Assembly: GCA_946999645.1 (NCBI GenBank)
Contig: CAMQDS010000018.1
Location: 1-23,112, forward strand
Reading direction: 5' to 3'
Source of the DNA: an uncultured Bacteroidales bacterium
GTDB taxonomy: Bacteria > Bacteroidota > Bacteroidia > Bacteroidales > UBA932
Length of the DNA stretch: 23,112 bases
A program made the position numbers and the translations under genes. The notes beneath the pieces are model-generated. The model saw nothing but the letters and a program-made list of their open reading frames with translations. It was not told the origin of the DNA and ran no database searches. This document shows positions 6,615 to 14,109 of this stretch, one piece after another; positions within the stretch are counted from its first letter, which is position 1, and every line of letters begins with the position of its first letter.

Positions 6615-7244
6615 ATCGCAACGCCTTTTAAACCAAACCATTTCAATGGTCCGCGTCCTTCAGGACAGAAGCAGGGACAAGGTAACGCTACACGTTCCCA
6701 TGACTCTCATTTTTCTAAGAATACTAATTCGGGGGACGAACTTAGGATTAATGAGGAAATAACTGTTTCCAAAGTAAGACTTGTTGGGGATAATATTCCA
6801 GAACAAGGTATTTTTCCGATATCAGAAGCCAGAAGAATGGCCGAAGAACTTGAGTTGGATCTGGTTGAAATCAGTGCGAAAGCAGATCCTCCTGTATGCA
6901 AGATATTGGACTATCAGAAGTATCTCTATCAACAGAAGAAGAAAGCTAAAGAAATGAAGCTTAATTCAACGAAAGTGGTGATAAAAGAGATTCGTTTTGG
7001 TCCTAATACTGACGAGCATGATTTTCAGTTTAAACTTAAGCATGCTCAGGAGTTTTTAGAAGAAGGATCAAAAGTCAAGGCATCAGTCTTTTTCCGCGGT
7101 CGTGCAATACAATTTGCAGATCAGGGCGAGAAGTTATTACTTAGATTTGCCGTGGAACTTGAAGAGGTAGGGCGTGCCGAGCATATGCCTAAACTCGAAG
7201 GAAAGAGAATGATGATGATGATTGCTCCTATTAAGAAGAAGTAA
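6615..7244 (+). CDS. infC: Translation initiation factor IF-3, ATC start
   Basis: IF-3 binds the 30S subunit, prevents premature 50S joining and discriminates against non-canonical start codons. The first in-frame ATG (6837) falls inside the N-terminal domain, at RRMAEELELDLVEIS, and would delete essential sequence. Reading back, the frame is open to a TAG at 6600-6602 and encodes the expected LRINEEI...VRLVGDN...QGIFPISEA segment. There is no ATG, GTG or TTG in that stretch. The best start is ATC at 6615, 9 nt after AGGAG, giving 209 aa. It has the N-domain (about 50-115), linker helix, and C-domain (about 120-205, IKEIRFGP, FRGRA, EGKRMMM). The first ~45 residues are a basic, Gly/Asn/Ser-rich extension. 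AUU/AUC starts in infC are known to allow autoregulation by IF-3. Confidence 0.9.
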   Translation: MATPFKPNHFNGPRPSGQKQGQGNATRSHDSHFSKNTNSGDELRINEEITVSKVRLVGDNIPEQGIFPISEARRMAEELELDLVEISAKADPPVCKILDYQKYLYQQKKKAKEMKLNSTKVVIKEIRFGPNTDEHDFQFKLKHAQEFLEEGSKVKASVFFRGRAIQFADQGEKLLLRFAVELEEVGRAEHMPKLEGKRMMMMIAPIKKK

Positions 7245-7292
7245 TCCCTTTAGGGGTTTATTATATTAGTAACAATTAATGATTTAAAAGAG

Positions 7293-7487
7293 ATGGCAAA
7301 GATGAAGACCAACTCCGGTGCTAAAAAGCGTTTTGCGCTTACCGGAACGGGCAAAATTAAGAGAAAACACGCTTATCACAGCCACATTCTCACAAAGAAA
7401 ACAAAGAAGCAGAAAAGAAATCTCGACCATTTTGCTATACTTAGCAGGGCGGATGAAAAGAGAGTAAAAGAACTTCTTGTTATTTAG
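7293..7487 (+). CDS. rpmI: Large ribosomal subunit protein bL35
   Basis: A 64-residue, strongly basic protein with the bL35 signature: MAKMKTNSGAKKRF at the N-terminus, GTGKIKRKHA, and SHILTKKTKKQKRNL in the middle. It is a structural component of the 50S subunit. It lies 48 bp after infC in the universally conserved infC-rpmI-rplT order. Confidence 0.97.
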   Translation: MAKMKTNSGAKKRFALTGTGKIKRKHAYHSHILTKKTKKQKRNLDHFAILSRADEKRVKELLVI

Positions 7488-7506
7488 TTATTATTTAAGT
7501 TAAATT

Positions 7507-7555
7507 CGGAATGCAGTAGGACAAGAACTTGATGTTATTCAGGTCACTGTATCCG
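7507..7555 (+). promoter_or_regulatory. Stem-loop between rpmI and rplT, possible bL20 autoregulatory site
   Basis: CGGAATGCAGT (7507-7517) pairs with ACTGTATCCG (7546-7555) to give ten base pairs (one G-U) with a single bulged A. A smaller internal stem is possible between ACTTGA and TCAGGT. The structure sits in the 83-bp gap before rplT. bL20 is known to repress this operon through RNA structures that mimic its rRNA site in Proteobacteria and Firmicutes. Whether this element does so is inference. Confidence 0.4.
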
Positions 7556-7570
7556 TAAAAAATTAAAATT

Positions 7571-7915
7571 ATGCCAAGATCAGTAAATTCAGTAGCCTCA
7601 AGGGCTCGCCGCAAGAAGATTCTTAAGAAGACTCGCGGTAATTTCCTTTCAAGGAAAAATGTCTGGACGGTAGCAAAGAATACCTATGAGAAAGGTCTTA
7701 CTTATGCTTACCGCGACCGTAAGGCAAAGAAACGTGAATTCCGTGCACTCTGGATACAGAGAATAAATGCTGCTGCTCGTCAGTATGGAATGACATATTC
7801 AATGTTTATGGGCAAACTTTCAAAGCAGAATGTAGGTCTAAACCGTAAGGTGCTTGCAGACCTTGCTATGAACAATCCTCAAGCATTTGAAGCTATTATC
7901 AATTCTGTTAAGTAG
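7571..7915 (+). CDS. rplT: Large ribosomal subunit protein bL20
   Basis: A 114-residue bL20 of normal length. It begins MPRSVNSVASRARRKKILKKTRG, continues with the long basic helix, and has the C-terminal WIQRINAAARQYGMTYSMFM segment that binds 23S rRNA. It is needed early in 50S assembly and is typically the autoregulator of its operon. lepB starts six nucleotides after its stop. Confidence 0.97.
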   Translation: MPRSVNSVASRARRKKILKKTRGNFLSRKNVWTVAKNTYEKGLTYAYRDRKAKKREFRALWIQRINAAARQYGMTYSMFMGKLSKQNVGLNRKVLADLAMNNPQAFEAIINSVK

Positions 7916-7921
7916 TTTGGA

Positions 7922-9268
7922 ATGAAATTGAAGGAGTTAGTTCATAACAGATGGTGCAGGATGTCTTTCTGGGCTTTCCTGTATCTGTTGTGGGTTATCT
8001 GGCTCGGAAATTGGTGGTGGTTATTCGGTCTTCTTGTTATTTTTGATCACCATATCACTCAAAAAGTGAATTGGTTGTTTTGGAAAAAAACTTACAAAGA
8101 AGGCGAGAAACACAATACATTGCTTGAATGGCTTGATGCAATCATTTTTGCAGTAGTATTTGTGACATTTATCAATATTTTCTTTTTTCAAGCCTTTAAA
8201 ATTCCTTCATCTTCAATGGAAAGTTCATTGCTTACAGGCGATCATCTATTTGTGAGCAAAGTAACTTTTGGTCCGAAATTACCACAGACTCCTCTTACTA
8301 TCCCTTTTACGGATAACGTAATTTTTGGAAAGGAATCCTATTCTACGCTTATTCAGAATAAGTATAGAAGACTTAAAGGATTTAGGCATGTCGATAGAGG
8401 CGATTATGTAGTATTCAATTTCCCAAATGGAGATACTGTATTGTCCAAAATCCCGTCTGAAGATTATTATACTGTATGTAGAACAGCAGGAAGGGCATTT
8501 GCAATATCTAATTATGGTCCGATAATCGTAAGACCAGATGATAAGAAAGATCATTATGTCAAAAGGTGCGTCGCCATACCAGGTGATACCCTTTCTATAA
8601 AACATGGTGTTGTCTATATCAATGGTTCTCGGCAAACCCAGTGGCCTGGGGTTCAGAATACTTACATGGTCAAGACAAACGGGAGTGAAATTAATCCTAA
8701 GTTGCTTGATAAATTAGGTCTTAATGAGTCCGAATTATGGTATGACCCTGAATTGCCCGGTTATCCTGGAATGCCTCTTACTTCCAAGATGCTTTCTGAA
8801 ATCAAAGAGATGAGTAATGTGGTGAAAGTTGAACTTAATGATGATATATATCCTCCAGATTATCCTGATTCCTATAAACTAATTTTTCCATTCAGCGAAA
8901 ATTTTAAGTGGACAAGGGATAATTACGGACCTATATGGATACCTAAAAAAGGTGCTGAAGTCCAACTTAATATGGAAAATCTTCCACTTTTCAGACGAGT
9001 GATAGAAACGTATGAAAAGAATACTTTGAGTATTGACCGAGATGGCAATATTTTCATTAATGGGAAGAAAACAAAAAGTTACACGTTCAAACAAGATTAT
9101 TATTTTATGATGGGGGATAACAGGCACAATTCGCTTGATTCCAGATATTGGGGCTTTGTTCCTGAAAGTCATATTGTTGGGAGACCTTCAATTATTTGGC
9201 TTTCAACTGATAAAAATAAGAGATTTCCTATGAATATCAGATGGAACAGGTTTTTTAAAATTGTGTAA
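7922..9268 (+). CDS. lepB: Signal peptidase I
   Basis: This membrane serine protease removes signal peptides from exported proteins. The 448-residue protein has N-terminal hydrophobic segments (about 14-42 and 71-90). The catalytic serine S98 is in IPSSSMESS, the catalytic lysine K214 in HYVKRCVAIPGD, and the C-terminal MMGDNRHNSLDSRYWGFVP box follows. It is longer than the E. coli enzyme because of insertions between S98 and K214 and in the 230-390 region, as is usual in Bacteroidota. It starts 6 nt after rplT and is probably transcribed with the thrS-rplT cluster. A promoter for rpmB follows immediately after its stop. Confidence 0.95.
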   Translation: MKLKELVHNRWCRMSFWAFLYLLWVIWLGNWWWLFGLLVIFDHHITQKVNWLFWKKTYKEGEKHNTLLEWLDAIIFAVVFVTFINIFFFQAFKIPSSSMESSLLTGDHLFVSKVTFGPKLPQTPLTIPFTDNVIFGKESYSTLIQNKYRRLKGFRHVDRGDYVVFNFPNGDTVLSKIPSEDYYTVCRTAGRAFAISNYGPIIVRPDDKKDHYVKRCVAIPGDTLSIKHGVVYINGSRQTQWPGVQNTYMVKTNGSEINPKLLDKLGLNESELWYDPELPGYPGMPLTSKMLSEIKEMSNVVKVELNDDIYPPDYPDSYKLIFPFSENFKWTRDNYGPIWIPKKGAEVQLNMENLPLFRRVIETYEKNTLSIDRDGNIFINGKKTKSYTFKQDYYFMMGDNRHNSLDSRYWGFVPESHIVGRPSIIWLSTDKNKRFPMNIRWNRFFKIV

Positions 9269-9272
9269 TTTG

Positions 9273-9304
9273 TTTGGATTTCATAAAATTAAATACGATA
9301 TTTG
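9273..9304 (+). promoter_or_regulatory. Promoter for rpmB-rpmG-DUF4295
   Basis: TTTG (9273-9276), a 20-nt spacer, then GATATTTG (9297-9304), which matches TAnnTTTG at all but the first position. This is the spacing expected for Bacteroidota sigma-A promoters. It gives a leader of about 45 nt before rpmB. Confidence 0.55.
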
Positions 9305-9356
9305 CAGCCCCCGCATTGTTAGCTTATAGTTAAGAATATTTAAAAAGTACAATAAT

Positions 9357-9599
9357 ATGGCAAAGGTTTGTCAAATAACAGGCAGGAAGAGAATGATAGG
9401 CAATAATGTTGCGCATTCAAAACTCCGTACTAAGCGTGAGTTTTCCCTGAACCTCAAGACAAAGAAATTCTGGTCTGAGACAGAGCAGAGATATGTTACC
9501 CTGAAAGTTTCTTGCAGAGGTATGAGGCATATAGAGAAAAATGGCCTTGATAAAACATTGAGTAAGGCTATTAATAAAGGATACATTAACCTTGTTTAA
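9357..9599 (+). CDS. rpmB: Large ribosomal subunit protein bL28
   Basis: An 80-residue bL28: MAKVCQITGRKRMIGNNVAHS at the N-terminus, then RTKREFSLNLKTKKFW and a C-terminal RHIEKNGLDKTLSKA. It has a single cysteine, so it is the zinc-free variant. It is the first gene of the rpmB-rpmG-DUF4295 cluster, 11 nt before rpmG. Confidence 0.97.
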   Translation: MAKVCQITGRKRMIGNNVAHSKLRTKREFSLNLKTKKFWSETEQRYVTLKVSCRGMRHIEKNGLDKTLSKAINKGYINLV

Positions 9600-9610
9600 T
9601 TTTAGATAAT

Positions 9611-9799
9611 ATGGCAAAGAAAGCTAAAGGAAACAGGGTGCAGGTCATCCTGGAATGCACAGAGCAGAAAGCAAGCGGTGTACCTGGAATGTCAAGGTAC
9701 ATTACTACAAAGAATAAAAAGAATACTCCTGAACGTTTGGAGCTTAAAAAGTATAACCCATATCTCCATAAGGTGACTGTTCACCGCGAGATTAAGTAA
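9611..9799 (+). CDS. rpmG: Large ribosomal subunit protein bL33
   Basis: A 62-residue bL33: VQVILECTEQKASGVPGMSRY and the C-terminal LKKYNPYLHKVTVHREIK are diagnostic. Only one cysteine is present, so it is the zinc-independent form lacking the two CxxC pairs. Confidence 0.96.
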   Translation: MAKKAKGNRVQVILECTEQKASGVPGMSRYITTKNKKNTPERLELKKYNPYLHKVTVHREIK

Positions 9800-9801
9800 T
9801 A

Positions 9802-9807
9802 AAGGAG
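9802..9807 (+). promoter_or_regulatory. Strong Shine-Dalgarno before the DUF4295 gene
   Basis: AAGGAG ends 9 nt before the ATG at 9817. It is the only other clear Shine-Dalgarno besides that of infC among the translation genes here, and it has the same 9-nt spacing. Confidence 0.7.
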
Positions 9808-9816
9808 AACTAATTT

Positions 9817-9975
9817 ATGGCAAAGAAAGCGGTTGCAACATTTGCGGCTAAAGCAGGCTCAAAGAGTATGGTAAAGTGTATCCGTATGGATAAATCTCCT
9901 AAAACAGGTGCTTATGTTTTTACAGAGTACCTTCTTGAGTCAGGAAAAGAAAAAGATTTCTTCAATAAGAAATAA
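9817..9975 (+). CDS. DUF4295 small basic ribosome-associated protein
   Basis: A 52-residue basic protein beginning MAKKAVATFAAKAGSKSMVK and ending KDFFNKK. It matches DUF4295, a family confined to Bacteroidota and encoded directly after rpmB and rpmG. From memory, a Bacteroidota-specific large-subunit protein named bL38 was described in the Flavobacterium ribosome and I believe it is this family; this should be checked. The gene is easily missed because of its size. A strong Shine-Dalgarno precedes it and a terminator follows 20 bp after the stop. Confidence 0.9.
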   Translation: MAKKAVATFAAKAGSKSMVKCIRMDKSPKTGAYVFTEYLLESGKEKDFFNKK

Positions 9976-9994
9976 GTTAAAATACAGTTATTTT

Positions 9995-10038
9995 AAAAAC
10001 CGGTGCAGTCAATTAAAGTTTTGATTGTGCCGGTTTTT
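9995..10038 (+). terminator. Rho-independent terminator after the DUF4295 gene
   Basis: AAAAACCGG (9995-10003) pairs with CCGGTTTTT (10030-10038). The stem continues through TGCAGTC with G-U pairs, about 16 bp in all, and ends in a T-run. The A-rich left arm could allow it to work in both directions. Confidence 0.85.
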
Positions 10039-10058
10039 ATTGTGACCTCTTTTTTTTA

Positions 10059-10066
10059 TATATTTG
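10059..10066 (+). promoter_or_regulatory. -7 box for ftsY
   Basis: TATATTTG is a perfect match to TAnnTTTG, 19 bp before the ftsY ATG and just after the preceding terminator. A TTG at 10040-10042 is a weak and rather close -33 candidate. Confidence 0.5.
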
Positions 10067-10085
10067 TAAGTTAAACCTATAAGTA

Positions 10086-11027
10086 ATGGGCATATTTGAT
10101 AAGGGCGTAAGAAAAACAAACGAAGGCTTTTTTAAAAGGCTTTCAAGGGCTGTAATTGGCAAGTCTACCATTAATGACAGCGTATTAGATGCTATTGAAG
10201 AAGCTTTGGTTTCTTCTGATATGGGAGTGGATACAACTCTAAAAATTATTGACTCATTGGAGGATAGAGTTGAAAAGGATAAGTACATGTCGCTTGATGA
10301 ACTTATTGCTATGTTGCGTCAGGAAATATCTGATCTCATATGTGCAAATGATTCACAGGTCTATGATTCTGGAACCCTTCCATTTGATTTTTCAAAAAAG
10401 CCGTATGTGATTTTAGTCGTTGGCGTTAATGGGGTTGGTAAAACTACAACTATCGGAAAAATTGCTGCAAGACTTATAAATAGCGGTAAAAAGGTAGTTA
10501 TAGGCGCTGCAGATACCTTTAGAGCAGCGGCTGTAGATCAATTAAAAATATGGGCTGAGCGGACAGGTGCTGATATAGTGCGTCAGGAAATGGGTTCTGA
10601 TCCTGCCTCTGTTGCTTTTGATACTGTTAGGTCTGCAGTGGCAAAGGAAGCAGATGTGGTACTGATTGATACTGCTGGGCGTCTGCATAATAGGGTTGAC
10701 TTGATGAATGAACTTACTAAAATCAGAAATGTCATAAAGAAGGTTATACCTGAAGGACCTAATGAAGTTATGCTTGTGTTGGATGCATCAACTGGACAAA
10801 ACGCGCTTAGGCAGGCCGAAGAATTTTTTAAGGCTACTGAGGTTTCATCTCTTGCGGTTACTAAACTTGATGGTACTGCAAAAGGTGGAGTTGTGATAGG
10901 AATAGCAGATAAGTTTAAAATACCAATTAAATTTATTGGTATAGGTGAGGGTGTAGACGACCTTAAGGTATTTGATAAAAAAGAGTTTGTCTCATCCCTT
11001 TTTTCAAAAGAGGATATAGAAAAATAA
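10086..11027 (+). CDS. ftsY: Signal recognition particle receptor FtsY
   Basis: FtsY is the GTPase that docks SRP-ribosome complexes at the membrane for co-translational insertion. The 313 residues comprise only the N and G domains; the acidic A domain of E. coli FtsY is absent, as is common. Motifs: helical N domain 1-100, P-loop GVNGVGKTTT (113-122), DTFRAAA (143-149), DTAGR (195-199) and TKLDGTAKGG (259-268). It follows a terminator and its own promoter, so it likely starts a new unit with pheT 12 bp downstream. Confidence 0.97.
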   Translation: MGIFDKGVRKTNEGFFKRLSRAVIGKSTINDSVLDAIEEALVSSDMGVDTTLKIIDSLEDRVEKDKYMSLDELIAMLRQEISDLICANDSQVYDSGTLPFDFSKKPYVILVVGVNGVGKTTTIGKIAARLINSGKKVVIGAADTFRAAAVDQLKIWAERTGADIVRQEMGSDPASVAFDTVRSAVAKEADVVLIDTAGRLHNRVDLMNELTKIRNVIKKVIPEGPNEVMLVLDASTGQNALRQAEEFFKATEVSSLAVTKLDGTAKGGVVIGIADKFKIPIKFIGIGEGVDDLKVFDKKEFVSSLFSKEDIEK

Positions 11028-11039
11028 ATATAAGATATT

Positions 11040-13511
11040 ATGAAACTTTCTTATAACTGGTTGAAGGAGTATTTAAAAACTTCGCTCTCTCCTAATGAAA
11101 TAGCTGAAGCTATGACGTCTATAGGAATAGAAGTCGATTCTGTATGTATTCAGGATGAAATTCCTGGAGGTTTGGCAGGTGTTGTAGTTGCAGAAGTTTT
11201 AGAGTGTGAAGCGCATCCTGATTCGGATCATCTCCATATTACTAAAGTTAATGACGGAACAGGCGAACCACTGACAGTTATTTGTGGAGCGCCGAATATT
11301 GCTGCTGGGCAAAAAGTATTGTTTGCAAGGATTGGCTCAGTTTTACCTGGAGATTTTAAGATTAAGAAATCTAAGATTAGGGGAGTGGAGTCATTCGGAA
11401 TGATTTGTGCGGAAGATGAACTTGGAATAGGTGAGTCTCATGATGGTATTAAGGTACTTCCTGCAGATGCACCTGTCGGAATGTCGGCAAAGGAATATTT
11501 ACATCTGAAAACTGAGGCAGTAATTGAATATGAAATCACTGCAAATCGTGCTGATGCCTCTTCTCATATAGGTGTGGCACGTGATTTATATGCCTATATG
11601 GTGAAAAATAATATCCCATGTGAATTTGCATATCCAGAGGTTAAGCCTATAGTCGAAGGTGATGAGAAAATATGTTCTCCTGATGGAAAAATAGATGGTG
11701 CTGTGTCTATTGATGTAGAAGATAATCTGGCAGCACCGAGATATGTAGGAATAACAATAACTGGAGTAAAGGTTGCTCCTTCACCTCAATGGCTTGCAAA
11801 ACAACTTATTTCTATAGGTGTAAATCCAGTAAATAATATTGTTGATATATCAAATTTTGTATTGTTTGAACTTGGACAGCCACTGCATATCTTTGACGCA
11901 GAAAAAATTTCAGGTCATAAAGTGTTTGTCAGAAGGGCAAGTCAGGGTGAGAAAATTATTACTTTGGATGGAATAGAGAGAAATCTTAAGCCTGAAGATT
12001 TGTTAATTGCTGACAACAGTTCTCCTATCTGTATGGCAGGTATCCTTGGCGGTAAAGATTCTGCAGTATCAGAAAATACTGAAGATGTTTTCATAGAATG
12101 TGCATATTTTAATCCAAGTACCATTAGGAAAACATCAAAATCTCATGCTATTCAGACAGATGCTTCATTTAGGTTTGAGCGTGGTGCTGATCCGTCTATT
12201 ACTATGTTTGCTGCCTTGCGTGCAGCCAATCTTATTTTAGAGATTGCTGGAGGAAAAGTTGTAGGAAAGGTGCAGGAAGTTTATCCGGAAAAAATAGAAA
12301 GGAAAGTAGTAGACTTGAATTATTCAAGGATGGAAAATCTGATAGGGAAGAAGATTGGAAAAGATGTTATTGAAAATATACTTTCATCTTTACATTATGA
12401 CCTTATAGAAAAAACCGATAATGGAGCAAAGTTTGGTGTACCTACTTATATGTCAGACGTTTACAGAGAGTGTGATGTTGTGGAGGAAGTGCTGAGAATA
12501 TATGGATACAACAATATTGAGCTTCCTTCAAGTATGAAGATGTCTGTTTCTCCTACACCTTCTCCAGACCCTGAAAAAGTAAGAAATTATATTTCTGATT
12601 TCCTCGCTGCGAATGGCTTTGTAGAAACTATGAATAATTCTCTCACAAAAGAAAGTTATTATTCAGGTCTGGCTACTTTCCCTAAAGAAAATTGCGTAAG
12701 GATAATAAATCCATTAAGTTCTGATTTGAATGTGATGCGTCAAACCCTTATTCTAAATGCTTTAGAGGTAGCATCATACAATATAAATAGGCAGATATAT
12801 ACAATCCGAACTTTTGAATATGGTTCTGTGTATAGAAAACTTCCAGAAGGAGATGGTAAAACGTTAGAGTCCTATGAGGAACATCAGTGTTTTTCTTTGT
12901 TGATGACAGGCTCTGCTGAAAAATCATGGCGTTGTGAAGGTAGAAAAGGCAGTTTCTTTGAACTCAAAGGTTATATAGAACTCTTGTTTAATCGCTTTGG
13001 AGCGGATGTATATCAAATGGAAACTGATGCGGCTCCATCTGATATATTTTCTGAAGGATTGATTTATAGATTACCGGGCAGTAAAAAACAACTTGCTGTT
13101 ATGGGAACAATAAATCCTTCTCTTGCCAAAAAATTTGATATAAAACAACCAGTTTTTGTGGCTGAAATTTCTTGGAATGTTTTACTTGAATTAATAAAAA
13201 GGATAAAAGTTAATTTCCACGAGTTGCCTAAGTTCCCTGAAGTAAAAAGGGATCTTGCCTTATTGCTTGATGAAAATATAACTTACTCTGATTTAAGACG
13301 TAGTGCATTTAGAGCAGCTAAGAAAAAACTTGTCAGAATGAAATTGTTTGATGTATATAGAGGTGACAAGATTCCTGCAGGTAAAAAACAATATGCAATG
13401 AATTTTGTACTTCAAGATACAGAGAAAACATTGACTGATGCTGAAGTGGAAAAGATTATGTCCAAACTGCTTTCAGTCTTTGGCAATGAATTTGGAGCTG
13501 TACTCAGGTAG
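11040..13511 (+). CDS. pheT: Phenylalanyl-tRNA synthetase beta subunit
   Basis: This is the beta subunit of the alpha2-beta2 enzyme that charges tRNA-Phe. The 823 residues show, in order: an N-terminal segment and EMAP-type tRNA-binding domain (about 40-155, with EAHPDSDHLHITKV), the B3/4 editing domain (about 220-400, with NPVNNIVDISNFVL), B5 (about 415-490), the inactive catalytic-like core (about 500-720) and the C-terminal anticodon-binding FDX-ACB domain (about 730-823, FPEVKRDLALLLD). Length is normal. pheS is not in the window, so the two subunits are encoded apart. The DUF4296 gene begins 4 nt after its stop. Confidence 0.97.
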   Translation: MKLSYNWLKEYLKTSLSPNEIAEAMTSIGIEVDSVCIQDEIPGGLAGVVVAEVLECEAHPDSDHLHITKVNDGTGEPLTVICGAPNIAAGQKVLFARIGSVLPGDFKIKKSKIRGVESFGMICAEDELGIGESHDGIKVLPADAPVGMSAKEYLHLKTEAVIEYEITANRADASSHIGVARDLYAYMVKNNIPCEFAYPEVKPIVEGDEKICSPDGKIDGAVSIDVEDNLAAPRYVGITITGVKVAPSPQWLAKQLISIGVNPVNNIVDISNFVLFELGQPLHIFDAEKISGHKVFVRRASQGEKIITLDGIERNLKPEDLLIADNSSPICMAGILGGKDSAVSENTEDVFIECAYFNPSTIRKTSKSHAIQTDASFRFERGADPSITMFAALRAANLILEIAGGKVVGKVQEVYPEKIERKVVDLNYSRMENLIGKKIGKDVIENILSSLHYDLIEKTDNGAKFGVPTYMSDVYRECDVVEEVLRIYGYNNIELPSSMKMSVSPTPSPDPEKVRNYISDFLAANGFVETMNNSLTKESYYSGLATFPKENCVRIINPLSSDLNVMRQTLILNALEVASYNINRQIYTIRTFEYGSVYRKLPEGDGKTLESYEEHQCFSLLMTGSAEKSWRCEGRKGSFFELKGYIELLFNRFGADVYQMETDAAPSDIFSEGLIYRLPGSKKQLAVMGTINPSLAKKFDIKQPVFVAEISWNVLLELIKRIKVNFHELPKFPEVKRDLALLLDENITYSDLRRSAFRAAKKKLVRMKLFDVYRGDKIPAGKKQYAMNFVLQDTEKTLTDAEVEKIMSKLLSVFGNEFGAVLR

Positions 13512-13515
13512 TAGG

Positions 13516-14109
13516 ATGATATATATTAAAAAGATAGTCTTTACATTAGTTATTGCGGTGTCTTTTGCTGCCTGTTCTCATTCTCCAAGGGTGATCCCTA
13601 AATCTGAGATTGAAAATATATATGCAGAGATGCTGCTTATGGATCAATGGATATCCGTGGATTGGAACAATACGTTTATTGCAGATACATCTCTCGTCTA
13701 TGAGCCTATTTTGAAAAAGCATGGATATAGTTTAGAAGATTATTACGCAAGTGTAGATTATTATCTTAATGATCCAGATAAATTTTCAAAGATATTTACT
13801 GATATAAATAAAAGATTTACTGATAAGGTCAATGAAATTGAAAAGGAAGAGAAGTTGAAAGCAAAACTTGACAGTATAAAAAATATACCTGTTCATGATT
13901 TTGATGTTAAAAACTTCACTAAAATTTTAACGTTGCCTTACCATGATACTGTAAAATTTATCTTGGATTCATCTGGTCGTTATATAATAAAGTTGAGTGT
14001 ACTTGATACCTTATTTAAAGGTCCTAAAATGCTGGTCTTAACTGATTCTACTAATCATACAGCTGCAGATAGTCTTAAAAATATATCTGCCGAAACAAAG
14101 GAAAAATAA
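13516..14109 (+). CDS. DUF4296 lipoprotein
   Basis: A 197-residue lipoprotein with signal peptide MIYIKKIVFTLVIAVSFAAC and lipidated cysteine C20. The next 100 residues (IPKSEIENIYAEMLLMDQ...YEPILKKHGYSLEDYYASVDYYL) fit DUF4296, a Bacteroidota-restricted family of unknown function. The C-terminal part is less conserved and Lys/Ser-rich. The start at 13516 is chosen because it gives an intact signal peptide; an earlier in-frame ATG lies within pheT. It overlaps the amidohydrolase start by one base (TAATG). Confidence 0.85.
   Translation: MIYIKKIVFTLVIAVSFAACSHSPRVIPKSEIENIYAEMLLMDQWISVDWNNTFIADTSLVYEPILKKHGYSLEDYYASVDYYLNDPDKFSKIFTDINKRFTDKVNEIEKEEKLKAKLDSIKNIPVHDFDVKNFTKILTLPYHDTVKFILDSSGRYIIKLSVLDTLFKGPKMLVLTDSTNHTAADSLKNISAETKEK

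Noticed and set aside
13438..13515. Upstream start for the DUF4296 gene inside pheT
   Set aside because: It would put 26 residues before a clear lipoprotein signal peptide.
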